From Kitagawia praeruptora (Eukaryota > Streptophyta > Magnoliopsida > Apiales > Apiaceae), in contig CM075349.1 in assembly GCA_037693485.1 (NCBI GenBank), forward strand, positions 72,581,001 to 72,645,000: a DNA stretch of 64,000 nt, written 5' to 3'. The stretch's first letter is position 1; each line of letters begins with the position of its first letter. Below, piece after piece: positions 31,610 to 42,325 of the stretch. The notes under the pieces were generated by a model that searched no databases, was not told the origin of the DNA, and was given only the letters and a program-made list of their open reading frames with translations. A program made the position numbers and the translations under genes.

Positions 31610-31668
31610 AATCTCCACCTTGACTTGAATACTCTCACAAAAAAAAGATAACAGATGTACCATATGCA

Positions 31669-33518
31669 TCTATAACCTATAACCTTTGTTAATAAGCGAA
31701 ACCCTCTTTTAATGGTACCTAAAATTTGGTTCGCACTATATTTTGGTTTCACGGTTCGCACTATATTTTGGTTTCACCCTTAAAATCCTATTTTCCCTAG
31801 AATTAATTCTACGTTGTTTTTTAAAAAATAGAATAAAATTAGAAATCCAATTATAATTATTATTCTTTTATTTGTATTTTTTTTAATAGAATCATATTTT
31901 CCTTAGAATACTACTCCCTCCGTCATTTTTGATTCTTAACACTTTTTTTTTTCACTTTCTGCCACGCATTTTAAGAATAATTCCTAACCTTTTTTAAAAA
32001 TTTACTTTTTTTGTGTTAAAATTTAATTTAAAGAGAATTAAAAATATAATTCTTATGATAATTATAATTCTTTTGTTTATAATTTTTTTTAGAAAAAGCC
32101 AACGATTAAAAACCACCAACAAATAAATGGTAAAACCCAACGAATACAGTATACAATCTAGGATTACTTGATATAAATTTTTGTAAAATACCAACGAATA
32201 CGTAATCTGATCGTATAACATTTCATAAAACAATAACGAATCTATTATCTTTATTAATAAATCCCTGTTTAATGGTACTTCGGTACCAAATTTGGTTCCA
32301 CCCCTAAGATTCCTATTTCTCTAAGAACCTTTATTAATAAGCGAAACCCTCTATTAATGGTACCTAAAATTTGATTCGCACTATATTTTGGTTTCACGGT
32401 TCGTACTATATTTTGGTTTCACCCTTAAAATCCTATTTTCCCTAGAATTAATTCTATGTTGCTTTTTAAAAAATAGAATAAAAATTAGAAATCCTATTAT
32501 AATTATTATTCTTTTATTTGTATTTTTTTTAATAGAATCATATTTTCCCTAGAATACTACTCCCTCCGTCCTTTTTGAATCTTAACACTTTTTTTTTTCA
32601 CTTTCTGCCACGCATTTTAAGAATAATTCCATAGCCTTTTTTAAAAATTTTCCTTTTTTGTATAAAAATTTAATTTAAAGAGAATTAAAAATATAATTCT
32701 TATGATAATTATAATTCTTTTGTTTATATTTTTTTTTTAAGAAAAAGCCAACGATTAAAAACCACCAACAAATAAATGGTAAAACCCAACGAATACAGTA
32801 TACAATCAAGGATTACTTGATATAAATTTTTGTAAAATACCAACGAATACGTAATCTGATCGTATAACATTTCATAAAACACTAACGAATCTATTATCTT
32901 TATTAATAAATCCATGTTTAATGGTACTTCAGTACCAAATTTAGTTCCACCCCTAAGATTCCTATTTCTCTAAGAATTCTATATTATTTTTTAATAAAAT
33001 AATAAAATTGTTAATACTATTATAATTGTAATTTTTTATTATAAATCTATTCAGTTCACAAATAACATATTTATCATAATCATTTACATTTTTACGTATA
33101 TATCGGAATCATTTAATTTTTTTTTCTCGATTTTCTTAAATAAACTTAAATAAATAATATATAAAATGACCTTTATTAATAAGCAAATTCTTTGTATATA
33201 ACGTATTTTTTTTATAATACATTAATGATCAATTTAATTAAATTTTCTCGGGCCCTTATTCTCTAATATCTTATTAATAAGCCAAATCCCGTTTTAATGG
33301 GATTTCCTTCTATATTGGAATTATTGGAATTCCGATGTAATTACAATTATTTTATTATAAACTACTGAGTTACATAAATAACGTAGTCTTTTTTTGTTCA
33401 TTTTTTAAATTTATTTTAATAATAAATAAAATATATAATTCTTATAAAGATTTAATTAAAAAAATGATCAATTTTAATTTATTATCTCGACCCGTGCTTC
33501 GCACGGGCTATCATCTAG
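31669..33518 (+). mobile_element. Helitron, ~1.85 kb, inside the copia
   Basis: It starts TCTATAACCTATAACC after A (31668) and ends with the hairpin CCCGTGCTTCGCACGGG and CTATCATCTAG before T (33519). The flanks join to CAGATGTACCATATGCA|TCATAATAATGCC, which matches an uninterrupted paralogous copy at about 33590-33625. No transposase frame; non-autonomous. Confidence 0.85.
31681..32970. repeat. 645-bp tandem duplication inside the Helitron
   Basis: 31681-32325 and 32326-32970 are collinear, both starting AACCTTTRTTAATAAGCGAAACCCT and ending near TTTCTCTAAGAA. The duplicated minus-strand frames of 60-80 codons are by-products. Confidence 0.9.
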
Positions 33519-33670
33519 TCATAATAATGCCAGATGTACCAGAAAAAACTCTTCACCTTGACTTGAATCCTCTCACAAATAACAGATAACAGATGTATCA
33601 GACACATCATAATAATGCCAGATGTACCAGATAAAACTCTTCTGCCTCAGATTTTGCCCTAAAAGGGCAA
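33519..33670 (-). other. Copia 3' internal end with short direct repeats
   Basis: CATAATAATGCCAGATGTACCAG occurs twice (about 33520 and 33607), and CTTGACTTGAAT...CTCTCACAAA also recurs on both sides of the Helitron. This repeat supplies the 'empty site' for the Helitron. Confidence 0.7.
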
Positions 33671-34114
33671 TCAACAACTCCGAACATTTAGCAAGTCCAA
33701 ACAATGTTGAAACTTGCTATGTGGAACTGGCTTGGTAAGCATATCAGCTGGGTTATCAGCAACTATCAACATATCATCTACATATAGGACCAGATAAATG
33801 AAAGAACCATTTGATGTCTTACTGTGATAAACACAGCAATCATACGGACTCCTGGTGTAGCCAATACCTATCATATAGCCGTCGAATTTCTTGTACCACT
33901 GCCTCGAAGACTGCTTTAACCCATACAAGGACTTCAGTACCTTGCACACATAGTCTTCTTTACCAGGAATCTGAAAACCATCTGGCTGAGTCATGTATAT
34001 CTCCTCTTCCAGCCTTCCATGCAGAAAAGCTGTCTTCACATCGAGTTGTTCACGCTCCAGATTCTGATGTGTAACTATCGCTAGTAGCACCCTGATGGAA
34101 GTGTGTCTGACCAA
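33671..34114 (-). pseudogene. Copia RT fragment fused in frame to the end of RNase H
   Basis: RT motifs EQLDVKTAFLHG, LKSLYGLKQSSRQW and LVLYVDDMLI are present. The frame then jumps directly to NPADMLTKPVPHSKF, which belongs to the C-terminal end of RNase H. Hundreds of codons (rest of RT, most of RNase H) are missing without frame loss. The upstream RT part is also absent. Confidence 0.85.
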
Positions 34115-34216
34115 ACTGTGCTGATTTACTACTGGTACTGATGATTCTGATTCTAACTGTGGTTGTTGAACTTCTTGTTATGGTTCACTCTCATCTTGAG
34201 TGACTTCCTGCTCCAC

Positions 34217-35023
34217 CTATTTCTCAACACCACCACTTTCTGAAACAATCGTAGATCCACGATTTATCAGATAACCTGATGTACTAACTGCTTCCGCCAA
34301 GAATCTTCTAGTTAGTCCAGCATTAGAGAGCATGCACCTAGCTCTCTCCAGAAGTGTCTGATTCATACGCTCTGCTACACCATTCTGCTGCGGTGTATCC
34401 CTGACTATATAATGCCTAGAAATCCCTTCTCTCTCCAGAAGTGTCTGATTCATACGCTCTGCTACACCATTTTGCTGCGGTGTATCCCTGACTGTATGAT
34501 GCCTAGAAATCCCTTCTCTCTCCAGAAGTGTCTGATTCATACGCTCTGCTACACCATTCTGCTGCGGTGTATCCCTGACTGTATGATGCCTAGAAATCCC
34601 TTCATTCTTACAGAACTCATCAAAATCAGATGAGCAAAATTCCAGACCATTATCAGTTCGCAGCCTCTTAATCTTTTCCGAGGACGCGACAACAACGGAA
34701 CCTGATACCGTATCAGTTCGCAGCCTCTTAATCTTCTCCGAGGACGCGACAGCAACAGAACCTATTAACGTAGATCCTTGAAGAAGATACAAGGTACCAC
34801 GTTTAACACCTTTCAGAACCACATCAGAACCCTTGTGGACATGTAAAACTCCACCTTTACCTTGAAAACTGAAACCCTTGCTGTCTAATATACTCAAAGA
34901 TATCAGATTCTTTGTCATAAGTGGAACATGCCTAACATCATTCAATGTGCAGAATTTACCATCATGTGTCCGAATTTTAATCGAGCCTATTCCAACCGTC
35001 TCACAAGCAAAACTGTTAGCCAT
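34217..35023 (-). pseudogene. Copia protease/integrase remnant with internal triplication
   Basis: The frame begins after the protease (CTLNDVRHVPLMTKNLISL, GAG-pre-integrase). It lacks the HHCC finger and first catalytic region, and then reads KRLRTDNGLEFCSSDF. A 29-codon block containing DTPQQNGVAERMNQTLLER occurs three times in tandem (34342-34602, 87-bp period) and a 20-codon block (SEKIKRLRTD) twice (34651-34770, 60-bp period). The copies differ by a few bases. It cannot encode a normal integrase. Confidence 0.9.
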
Positions 35024-35040
35024 AGAAATCTTGCCACCGT

Positions 35041-35946
35041 CTACTTTCTCGTAGGTTGTAAACCACTCCCTGCGTTAACATATATGATAAGACGCTCCAG
35101 AATCCACACATCAGAGTGATGCGTGTCCTTGACAGAAACTAGAGCAATATCTTCTTCAGAAGTAGCATCAGCTACAGCAGCGGTATCTTTCAAATTATCC
35201 TGTTGCTTCTTCTTCTTGGGATAGTCAGATTTCCAGTGTCCCTTCTCTTTACAGTAATTGCAGACATCATTAGCTCTCGAACCCTTAGAAGCTGGTTTCT
35301 TGGATTTATACTTCCCCGACTTTCCATGTCTAGTACTCCCGCTAGCTACCAACCCGGCAGCATGATTATCTGCACCTATACCAGCCGCCTTATGGCGCAG
35401 CTCTCTAGAATGAAGAGAAGATCTAACCTCCTCTAGAGAAATAGTATCTTTACCGACAATAAACGATTGCACAAAGTTCTCATACGATAATGGTAAAAAA
35501 ACTAACAGAATCAAAGCAGCATCATCATCTTCAACTTTAACATCAATATTACGCAATTCTAATAAAATTGTGTTAAATTGATCTAAATGATCTCGAAGAG
35601 GCATACCTTTCTGCATTCGCAGACTGAACTGACGTTGCTTCAGAATCAACTTATTTGTTAAAGACTTTGTCATGTAGAGACTTTCAAGCTTTAACCATAA
35701 ACCAGACGCGGTATCCTCCTCCGCAATTTCAGTAATAATATCATCTGCAAGACACAACAAAATTGTTGAATGTGCCTTTTCTTCTAGACTGGCCATCTCA
35801 GAGCTTTCAGGATCTGTCGTCGATTTCTTTTTCAACGGCGCCCAGAGCCCCTGTTGCTTTAACAAATCATGCATCTTGATTTGCCACAGACTGAAACTAT
35901 TTCTCCCAGTAAATTTATCGACCTTAACGTTAATACCACCAGACAT
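35041..35946 (-). pseudogene. Copia gag (301 codons) running into a truncated protease
   Basis: It begins MSGGINVKVDKFTGRNSF, typical of Tnt1-like gag. The zinc knuckle reads CNYCKEKGHWKSDYP, with the last Cys of CCHC replaced by Tyr. A protease-like start (SDVWILERLIIYVNAGSG) lacks the catalytic DSG. The ORF has no stop, but the nucleic-acid-binding and protease sites are damaged. Confidence 0.8.
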
Positions 35947-35959
35947 CTTTCTCCCAGAA

Positions 35960-36110
35960 CCGTATACGTGAATAGTGCCGTATGAACAGTGTGAACAGTG
36001 CCGTATGAACAGTACCGTATGAACGGTGTCGTATGAACAGTGTCACATGAACAGTACCATATGAACAGTGTCATCTTCTCCGGCGATGAACAGTAACTCC
36101 GCCTGAACAG
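35960..36110 (-). repeat. ~15-bp minisatellite in the copia leader
   Basis: Variants of GTATGAACAGTGTC / GTATGAACAGTACC occur about eight times between the gag start and the 5' LTR (plus-strand view). Confidence 0.85.
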
Positions 36111-36199
36111 TGTCGTCTTCTCCGGCGAGCTTGAAAAAATTCCGGTGAAAATTTTCTTTTCGAAAACACAGCAGCTACAACCAAGCTCTGATACCAATT

Positions 36200-36489
36200 T
36201 GTTATAACGGAAGCAAGAAAGATGATAAACGTAAGGAGAAAATATATGCAGAAGAGAAACTAGTTTATATTGATCTGATCTTGAGGATAAACAGATTACA
36301 GAATTTCAGATGAATCAGATGATTTACAATCCTTACATGCATATCTATTTATAGACAAAATATAAGGGGTTAGGTGTGGTAGGTGGTGTCGCCGGCGGAA
36401 CAATAGCCTAACCCTTATATTTTGTCTATAAATAGATATGCATATAAGAATGCCTTGAAAGTTTAGTGCATATTCAAGGCATTCTCACA
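36200..36489 (-). repeat. Right LTR (5' LTR) with a fold-back insert
   Basis: Inside the LTR, 36338-36375 (gcatatctatttatagacaa...) is repeated in inverted form at about 36411-36447, an arm of about 38 bp around a 35-bp spacer. The left LTR lacks the second arm. The LTR TATA box (TATAAATAG on minus) lies in the arm and is therefore present twice, in opposite directions. Confidence 0.8.
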
Positions 36490-36494
36490 ATTGC

Positions 36495-36845
36495 ACTACT
36501 TTCCTAAGTCACAAAATCATAGATGAAGACTCACACCTTCTAAAGCCTGATCGCAATGTTTGGTTTAAAGTGAGAGAGGATCCCATGCACCTACTCAAGT
36601 TTGAACCAGACTCTTTCTGGGAAGTGGTTCTTTCAGTGTATAGCTTACAAGAAAATGGAATCAAGTTTACACCAAGGACCAATGACCTCTTGGTCAAATG
36701 GTATCTCCATCTGGATGTGGAGGGATCAAACCTTGTCAAAGACAAGGTGGGTGTGTGAACATGTTTAACTATCACAAAAAAAAAGTTACACCAAGGGAAG
36801 ATCAAGCCCACCTTTTCAAGTTATTGAAGGAGTCCTAGACTTCTA
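36495..36845 (+). pseudogene. Type-II gene relic (C-terminal part) in unit 3
   Basis: It is homologous to the last about 70 codons of gene D: DSHLLKPDRNVWFKVRED and LLKFEPDSFWEVVLSVYSLQ in frame, then a TGA at 36756-36758. A further D-like piece follows after an insertion (ccaagggaagatcaagccca, about 36792-36838), including the shared 3' phrase TCCTAGACTTCTAGCT. The upstream part of the gene is on the other side of the copia element or lost. Confidence 0.8.
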
Positions 36846-36859
36846 GCTCTAATTAGAAC

Positions 36860-37902
36860 TTGAGAACTATTTTTACGTGCCTGCGATTTGCAGAAACATT
36901 ATTTCCGTTTCTTGTTTGGACAAGATTGGTTTTTCTTTCTTAATTCAGAACAATAGTTGTTCCTTTTCATTGAATAATGTTACCTATGGGGTTGCACATT
37001 TGTTTAATGGTTTATATGTTCTTGATCTTGATACTCCTATCTATAACATAAATAACAAACGTCTTAAAACAAATGACTCAAATCAAACATACCTCTGGCA
37101 CTGTCGTTTAGGCCATATAAATGAGAATCGCATTTCCAAGTTACATAAGGATGGATACTTGGACAAGTTTGATTTCGAATCATACGAGGAATGTGAACCA
37201 TGTCTCATTGGCAAAATGACTAAAGCTCCTTTTACCGGTCAAGGTGAGAGGGCCACCAAACGATTGGAACCGATACATAGTGATGTATGTGGTCCAATGC
37301 GTACGATGGCAAGAGGTGGCTATTACTATTTCATAACCTTTACTGATGATTTTAGTAGATACGGATATGTGTATCTTTTGAAGAACAAATCCGAATCGTT
37401 TGAAAAATTCAAAGAGTATAAGGCTGAAGTAGAGAAGCAAAAGAGCGAAAGTATTAAAACTCTACGATCTGATCGTCGAGGAGAATACTTAAGCTTAGAA
37501 TTTAAGAATTTCTTAAAGGAGTGTGGTATCGTATCACAACTCACTCCTCCTGGAACACCACAATGGAATGGGGTGTCTGAAATGAGAAATCGTACCTTGT
37601 TGGACATGGTGCGATCGATGATGAGTCATGCGGATCTTCCAATTAGTTTCTGGGGTTATGCCCTAGAGAAGGCTGCACAAACACTAAACTGAGTTCCTTC
37701 AAAATCGGTTCAAAAGACACCATATGAGTTATGGACTAAAAAACGTAATAGCGTTTCATTTATGAAAGTTTGCGGATGTGAAGCGTTTGTGAAACGTTTG
37801 ATCTCTGATAAGCTAGGACCAAAATCAGACAAATGTAATTTTGTAGGATACCCGTTGGAAACTAAAGGGTATTATTTCTATAAACCTTCTGAGAACAAAG
37901 TA
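36860..37902 (+). pseudogene. Truncated copia fragment (GAG-pre-integrase and integrase)
   Basis: The frame covers RNIISVSCLDKIGFS, the HHCC finger (CRLGHINENRISKL, CEPCLIGKM) and the integrase core (HSDVCGPMRTM, SIKTLRSDRRGEY, TPPGTPQWNGVSEMRNRTL). TGA at 37690-37692 interrupts it (Arg codon expected), but similarity continues in frame to 37902, where the Sirevirus-like LTR begins. There is no LTR on the left, so this is a partial, older element disrupted by the Sirevirus; the rest may lie beyond the right edge. Confidence 0.85.
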
Positions 37903-38512
37903 TGTTAGATATAATTGATGTGATTTAATGTCAGTGTTTAAGTGTTACAGGTAAAAAGAGTTTAACTTGTTGGTTGAAAGCAGTTGTAACAGAGTTTGAG
38001 TATACGCTGATAGCTGGAAGCGCAAACGCTGACAGAAGAAAGCGTAAACACTGCTAGCTGAACACATGGAAGCGCAAACACTGTTAGCTAGAAGAGCAAC
38101 AGAGTTTGCTAAAGTCTGTCTACTGGAAGCGTCTACAAGTCAACAGAGTTTGAAGATTAATTTAATATTAATATGGAAGCGATATCTTTGAAGATTGGAT
38201 AGCTGTCAAAGAGATCGAGTTGACTTAGAAGACGTGTAGCAATCGTAATTGATATCAATTGTATAGCTTAATTTTAGGAGAATCAATTAACGATTGTACG
38301 TAGCTGTATATCTTATAAATACAGTTAGGTTAACCCTAGAAGGGTATCCATCGTGAACGAATATCATTCATTGTAACCTAAGCAGCTCTCTGTGATATTT
38401 TACATCACTAAGAGAGGAATTATTAATTCCAAACAGTTTTAAGAGCTAAAACGTGTGTTCTTATTATTTACTCATACAGTACTTGATTATATATTGTGTA
38501 TTCGACCTAACA
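37903..38512 (+). repeat. 5' LTR of the Sirevirus-like element
   Basis: Starts TGTTAGATATAATTG and ends TTCGACCTAACA, directly followed by AG and the PBS. A TATA box TATAAATAC lies at 38314-38322. The U3 part repeats words of the type GAAGCGCAAACACTG and CTGTTAGCTAGAAG (38015-38130). Confidence 0.88.
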
Positions 38513-38574
38513 AGTGGTATCAGAGCTAATCTGTTACGTTATTACAATTTAAGATCCAAACACAATAGTAATCA

Positions 38575-40815
38575 ATGGCAGAGATTCCTCCTCCATCAGG
38601 TTCTGAGAAAGCACGTACTACTGTTGGTAGGTATGAGACAATTAGGGTTCCAATACTCAAGCCATCAGAATATGCAATCTGGAAGGTAAAGATGACCATG
38701 TTTCTGGAAGCCACAGATCCAGAATATCTTGATAGAATTTATGAAGGTCCTCATAAACCTACTAAGTTAACTGTTGCTGCTGCTGGTGAGGAATCAAAGG
38801 TGGTTCCTAAGGAAAAGAAAGATCTAACTGCTTAGGATCTTTCATCTATTGCTAAGGATGCCAAAGTAAGGCACTTACTTCACAGTGCTCTTGACAATGT
38901 TATGTCTAACAAAGTGATTAACTGCACGACTGCAAAGGATATATGGGATGCACTTGAGGTTAGATGTCAAGGAACTGCTGCAATTAAGAAGAACAGAAGG
39001 AACATACTCACACAGGAGTATGAGCATTTTGAGGCAAAGTCTGAAGAAACCATGACAGAAACATTTGATAGATTCTGCAAACTACTCAATGATCTATCAT
39101 TGGTTAACAAAGAATATGATCTGGAAGATTCAAATCTCAAGTTTCTTCTCTCTCTTCCTGAAAAGTGGGATGTGAAAACAACCACCATAAGAGACAACTA
39201 TGATCTTGCTGACACTGAGATTGATGAAATCTATGGACTGTTCAAGACTCATGAATTGGAAATGGAGCAGAGAAACAGAAGATCAAGCAGGAAGTCAAAG
39301 ACTGTTGCACTGAAAGTTGAAGAAAAATCTTCAAAGAAGGAAGCATCAAGGAAGAAGGCAAAAGGAAAGGCCTTGGTCATTCATTCAGAAAGTGAGTCAT
39401 CAAACACTGATGTTGACTCAAACACAGATGGAACATCTGATTCTGAAGATGATGAGGAGATGATGCAAATGGCTGCATTGATGGTAAAGACCTTCAAGAA
39501 GATGGGATTCAAGAACTTCAAGAAGGGAAAGAGATTCTCCAAGGATTACTCAAAGTCTGACAAGAAAAATTTCAAGAAATCTGAGGGAAAGGACTTTAAA
39601 TCTGGTAAGAAAGACAAGTCTGAGATTCAATGCTACAAGTGTAAGGAGATGGGTCACTATGCTCCTGAGTACAAAAAGGGTAAAACTGAAAAGGCACTCT
39701 ACACCAAAGGCAGAGATTGGGCAGACACCTCAGATTCAGATGAGGAGGTGAACTATGCTCTCATGGCCTCTACTCAGAATGAAGATTCTGAACTAAAGGT
39801 ACCTCCAACTACCTATGCTTATAATACAGATAATATAACTGAATTGAGAATTTATCTTAAGGCATTACACATCAGTTATAGAGATCAGACTTTAGAAAAT
39901 GAGAGAATCAAAAGTGAGTGTTCTCAACTCAAAGAAAGAAATAAACTAGTTGAGGAACAACTTGAAGAAATGAATAAAATTCAGAAAAAAAGAGATGATG
40001 TTGTGTTTATAGAACAGGAGTTGCTAGGTAAGTATAAGCAACTAGAATCTGAATTAGGAGATGCAAAGCACATTATTAAAACTTGGACACATTCTGGAAA
40101 AGACACTCAAGAGGTCTTTCAATCAGACACAGTAGGTCTAGGTTATTCTGAGGATGATGTGCTTAGGTTTCAGAATACAGTCAAGATTAGACCACCTCTA
40201 TCTACTAAGAAATTTGGAACATTTGTTCATGGTGCTGTTAAAACTGAACATGGAGCTGTTGACCATGAGCCAGTAAAAACCTGTGTAAAACAGGTTAATA
40301 TTGGTTCAATGACAGATAAAAAACTTAAGCATAAGCTTAAAGAAATAAAAGCTGTCAACAAACAGAGAATGCCTAGGAAAAACAGAAATGGTAAGGTAGG
40401 CATAACATCAGGAATAAAGCCAATGCTTGCTACATTTGCACCTAGAAAAACATGTTATAATTGTGGTAGCACTAATCATCTTGCTAGCTTTTGCAGGAAG
40501 AACAAAGACATTAATTCTTTACCCTCCAAATCTGGAGTGAAAAAGGAAAATGTCAAACCAAGACCACAAACTCTGTGCAAACATTATGGAAGTAGTTGGC
40601 ACTCAATTTATACTTGCAAGAATTATCATGCTATTTATCATAATTATTATGAACTGAAACCTAATTTGAAATGGGTTAAAGTTGATTCTGCAAGTACTAA
40701 GAATGAAAATGTTAGTTTAAACTTTGATAATGCTAAATCCGCTGCAAAAACTAACAGATTCAATAAAGCAAAAGGATCCAAGCAAGTCTGGATCCTTAAA
40801 ACTAACAATCAGTGA
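38575..40815 (+). pseudogene. Sirevirus-like gag (about 746 codons, one internal stop)
   Basis: It starts MAEIPPPSGSEKARTTVG. A TAG at 38833-38835 interrupts it after 86 codons; the rest (38836-40815) is open. It has the gag core (ATDPEYLDRIYEG, NVMSNKVINC, DRFCKLLNDLS), a lysine-rich, Ser-rich middle, and a coiled-coil-like Glu/Lys stretch (about 39885-40070). Three zinc-knuckle-like stretches are present: CYKCKEMGHYAPEYK (last Cys lost), CYNCGSTNHLASFC (intact) and CKHYGSSWHSIYTC (second Cys lost). It ends TGA at 40813. Confidence 0.88.
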
Positions 40816-40825
40816 TTGTTTGTGA

Positions 40826-41532
40826 TTGCAGGGCACCATGGTAAGTACCCTAGTCGTGGACAGTGGATGTTCAGGACACATGACTGGAAATAAAGCCCTG
40901 CTATCAGAGTATGAGGAGAAGGCTGGCCCAAAAGTTTCCTATGGAGATGGCAACATAGGACATACTATGGGATATGGCAATATTAATCTTGGAAGTGTCA
41001 TCATCACAAATGTAGCTCTAGTTCCAGGACTCAAGCATGATCTGCTTTCTATGAGTCAAATCTGTGACAGAGGATATCATGTAGATTTTCAGCCTGAATA
41101 TTGTCAAGTCATCAGTAAATCTACAGGGAAAGTTGCTCTAGTTGGAAACATACACAATAATATCTATGAAATAAAATTGTCAACAAACTCGGATGGCAAA
41201 GCAGTGTGTCTGTCAACAAGAATGTCCAGTGAAGAGAGTTGGAAGTGGCACAAGAAACTCTCTCATTTGAATCTGAACAACATCAATGAGCTAATAAAGA
41301 ATGATCTTGTAAGAGGTCTACCAAAGTCATTGTTGAATGTAGAAGGCCTGTGTGATTCTTGTTAAAAGGCCAAACAGAGAAAAGCATCTTTCAAAAGCAA
41401 ATCTGAGTCTTCAATTGTTGATCCTTATCATCTTCTACATGTTGATCTTTTTGGACCAGTGAATGTCATGTCACTTGGAAAGAAGAAATATGCTCTAGTC
41501 ATTGTTGATGAATACACCAGATACACATGGGT
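40826..41532 (+). pseudogene. Sirevirus-like pol, part 1 (protease, start of integrase)
   Basis: It lies in the +1 frame relative to gag, starting near 40826. Protease motif VVDSGCSGHMTG, then LVPGLKHDLLSMSQIC and the HHCC finger (WHKKLSHLNLNNINELI, LCDSC). TAA at 41363-41365 (Gln codon expected) interrupts it. Similarity continues through LHVDLFGPVNVM and VDEYTRYTW until the TSD TGGGT at 41528-41532, where the LARD begins. Confidence 0.88.
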
Positions 41533-42293
41533 TGTAATAACCCGGATTTTTTAAGAAATGAATTTATTATTATTTCAATAATAATAATGTTTTCCTAAAA
41601 TGAGGAGGAATTTTTTTTTTATTTTTTTTTTTTATTATTCAATTATTTAATTACTTTCGGTTAAGTGGAGCCTGGTCCTCCTATTTAAAATTTTATTGAC
41701 CGGATAGATACCTCGAGTCAATAGTTTATTTGTGCAAAGATTTTATTTTGGAGTATGGAATTGTTCAGTAAAATTTTTATTTTAAATTACTGAATAATTT
41801 AGAGATTTTAAAATCCTTAGAAAATGATTATTTTAATTATTTGAGGATTTGCAGAAATTACTCGATTAATTTATAATATCGAGAATTTGAGATTTTACTA
41901 AAACAATAGTGTTTGTAGAATTTTTATAAAGCCCTGTAAATTGTGAATTATGAATCACAATTATTTTTTTTTATGATTTGTTTTTATAAATTATTAATAT
42001 TTGTAAAATGCATATCAATTTAGAAAATTGAGATTTAATTCCAATTCTTTCTCCAAAAGTCTTTAAAAATATTCTAGTATTTAATTATGCTAAAAATTTT
42101 ATTTTTACAAATTAGAGTTATTAGTGTAAAATATTATTTAAAGTGTGTAGTATTTAATTGTATTGCTTTTAAAGGCTATTGGGCTTGAGCCCATTAGGGT
42201 TGTAAACACACAGCAGATACATACACATATCGACACAAACACACACAGCCGCATAGAAGAGGAAACGCGGGGAGAGAGACATCGGGGAAGAAA

Positions 42294-42325
<32 letters not shown>

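Larger units (their letters stand above)
31318..36489 (-). mobile_element. Tnt1-like copia retrotransposon, minus strand, internally deleted
   Basis: LTRs are at 31318-31609 and 36200-36489 (plus-strand ends TGTTATAACGG...CACA). TSD ATTGC is at 31313-31317 and 36490-36494. The PBS complement GCTCTGATACCA is directly left of the right LTR, and the PPT-like AGGTGGAGATT (minus) lies next to the left LTR. Gag is long; integrase, RT and RNase H survive only in pieces joined by in-frame deletions. A Helitron (31669-33518) sits inside. The element splits a type-II gene relic. Confidence 0.92.

Noticed and set aside
31994..32233. Pair of similar minus-strand frames (also at 32724-32915)
   Set aside because: They are the two copies of a tandem duplication inside a Helitron; AT-rich, hydrophobic by composition only.
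36509..36811. 100-codon minus-strand frame
   Set aside because: Shadow of the type-II gene relic, whose plus-strand frame aligns with gene D.
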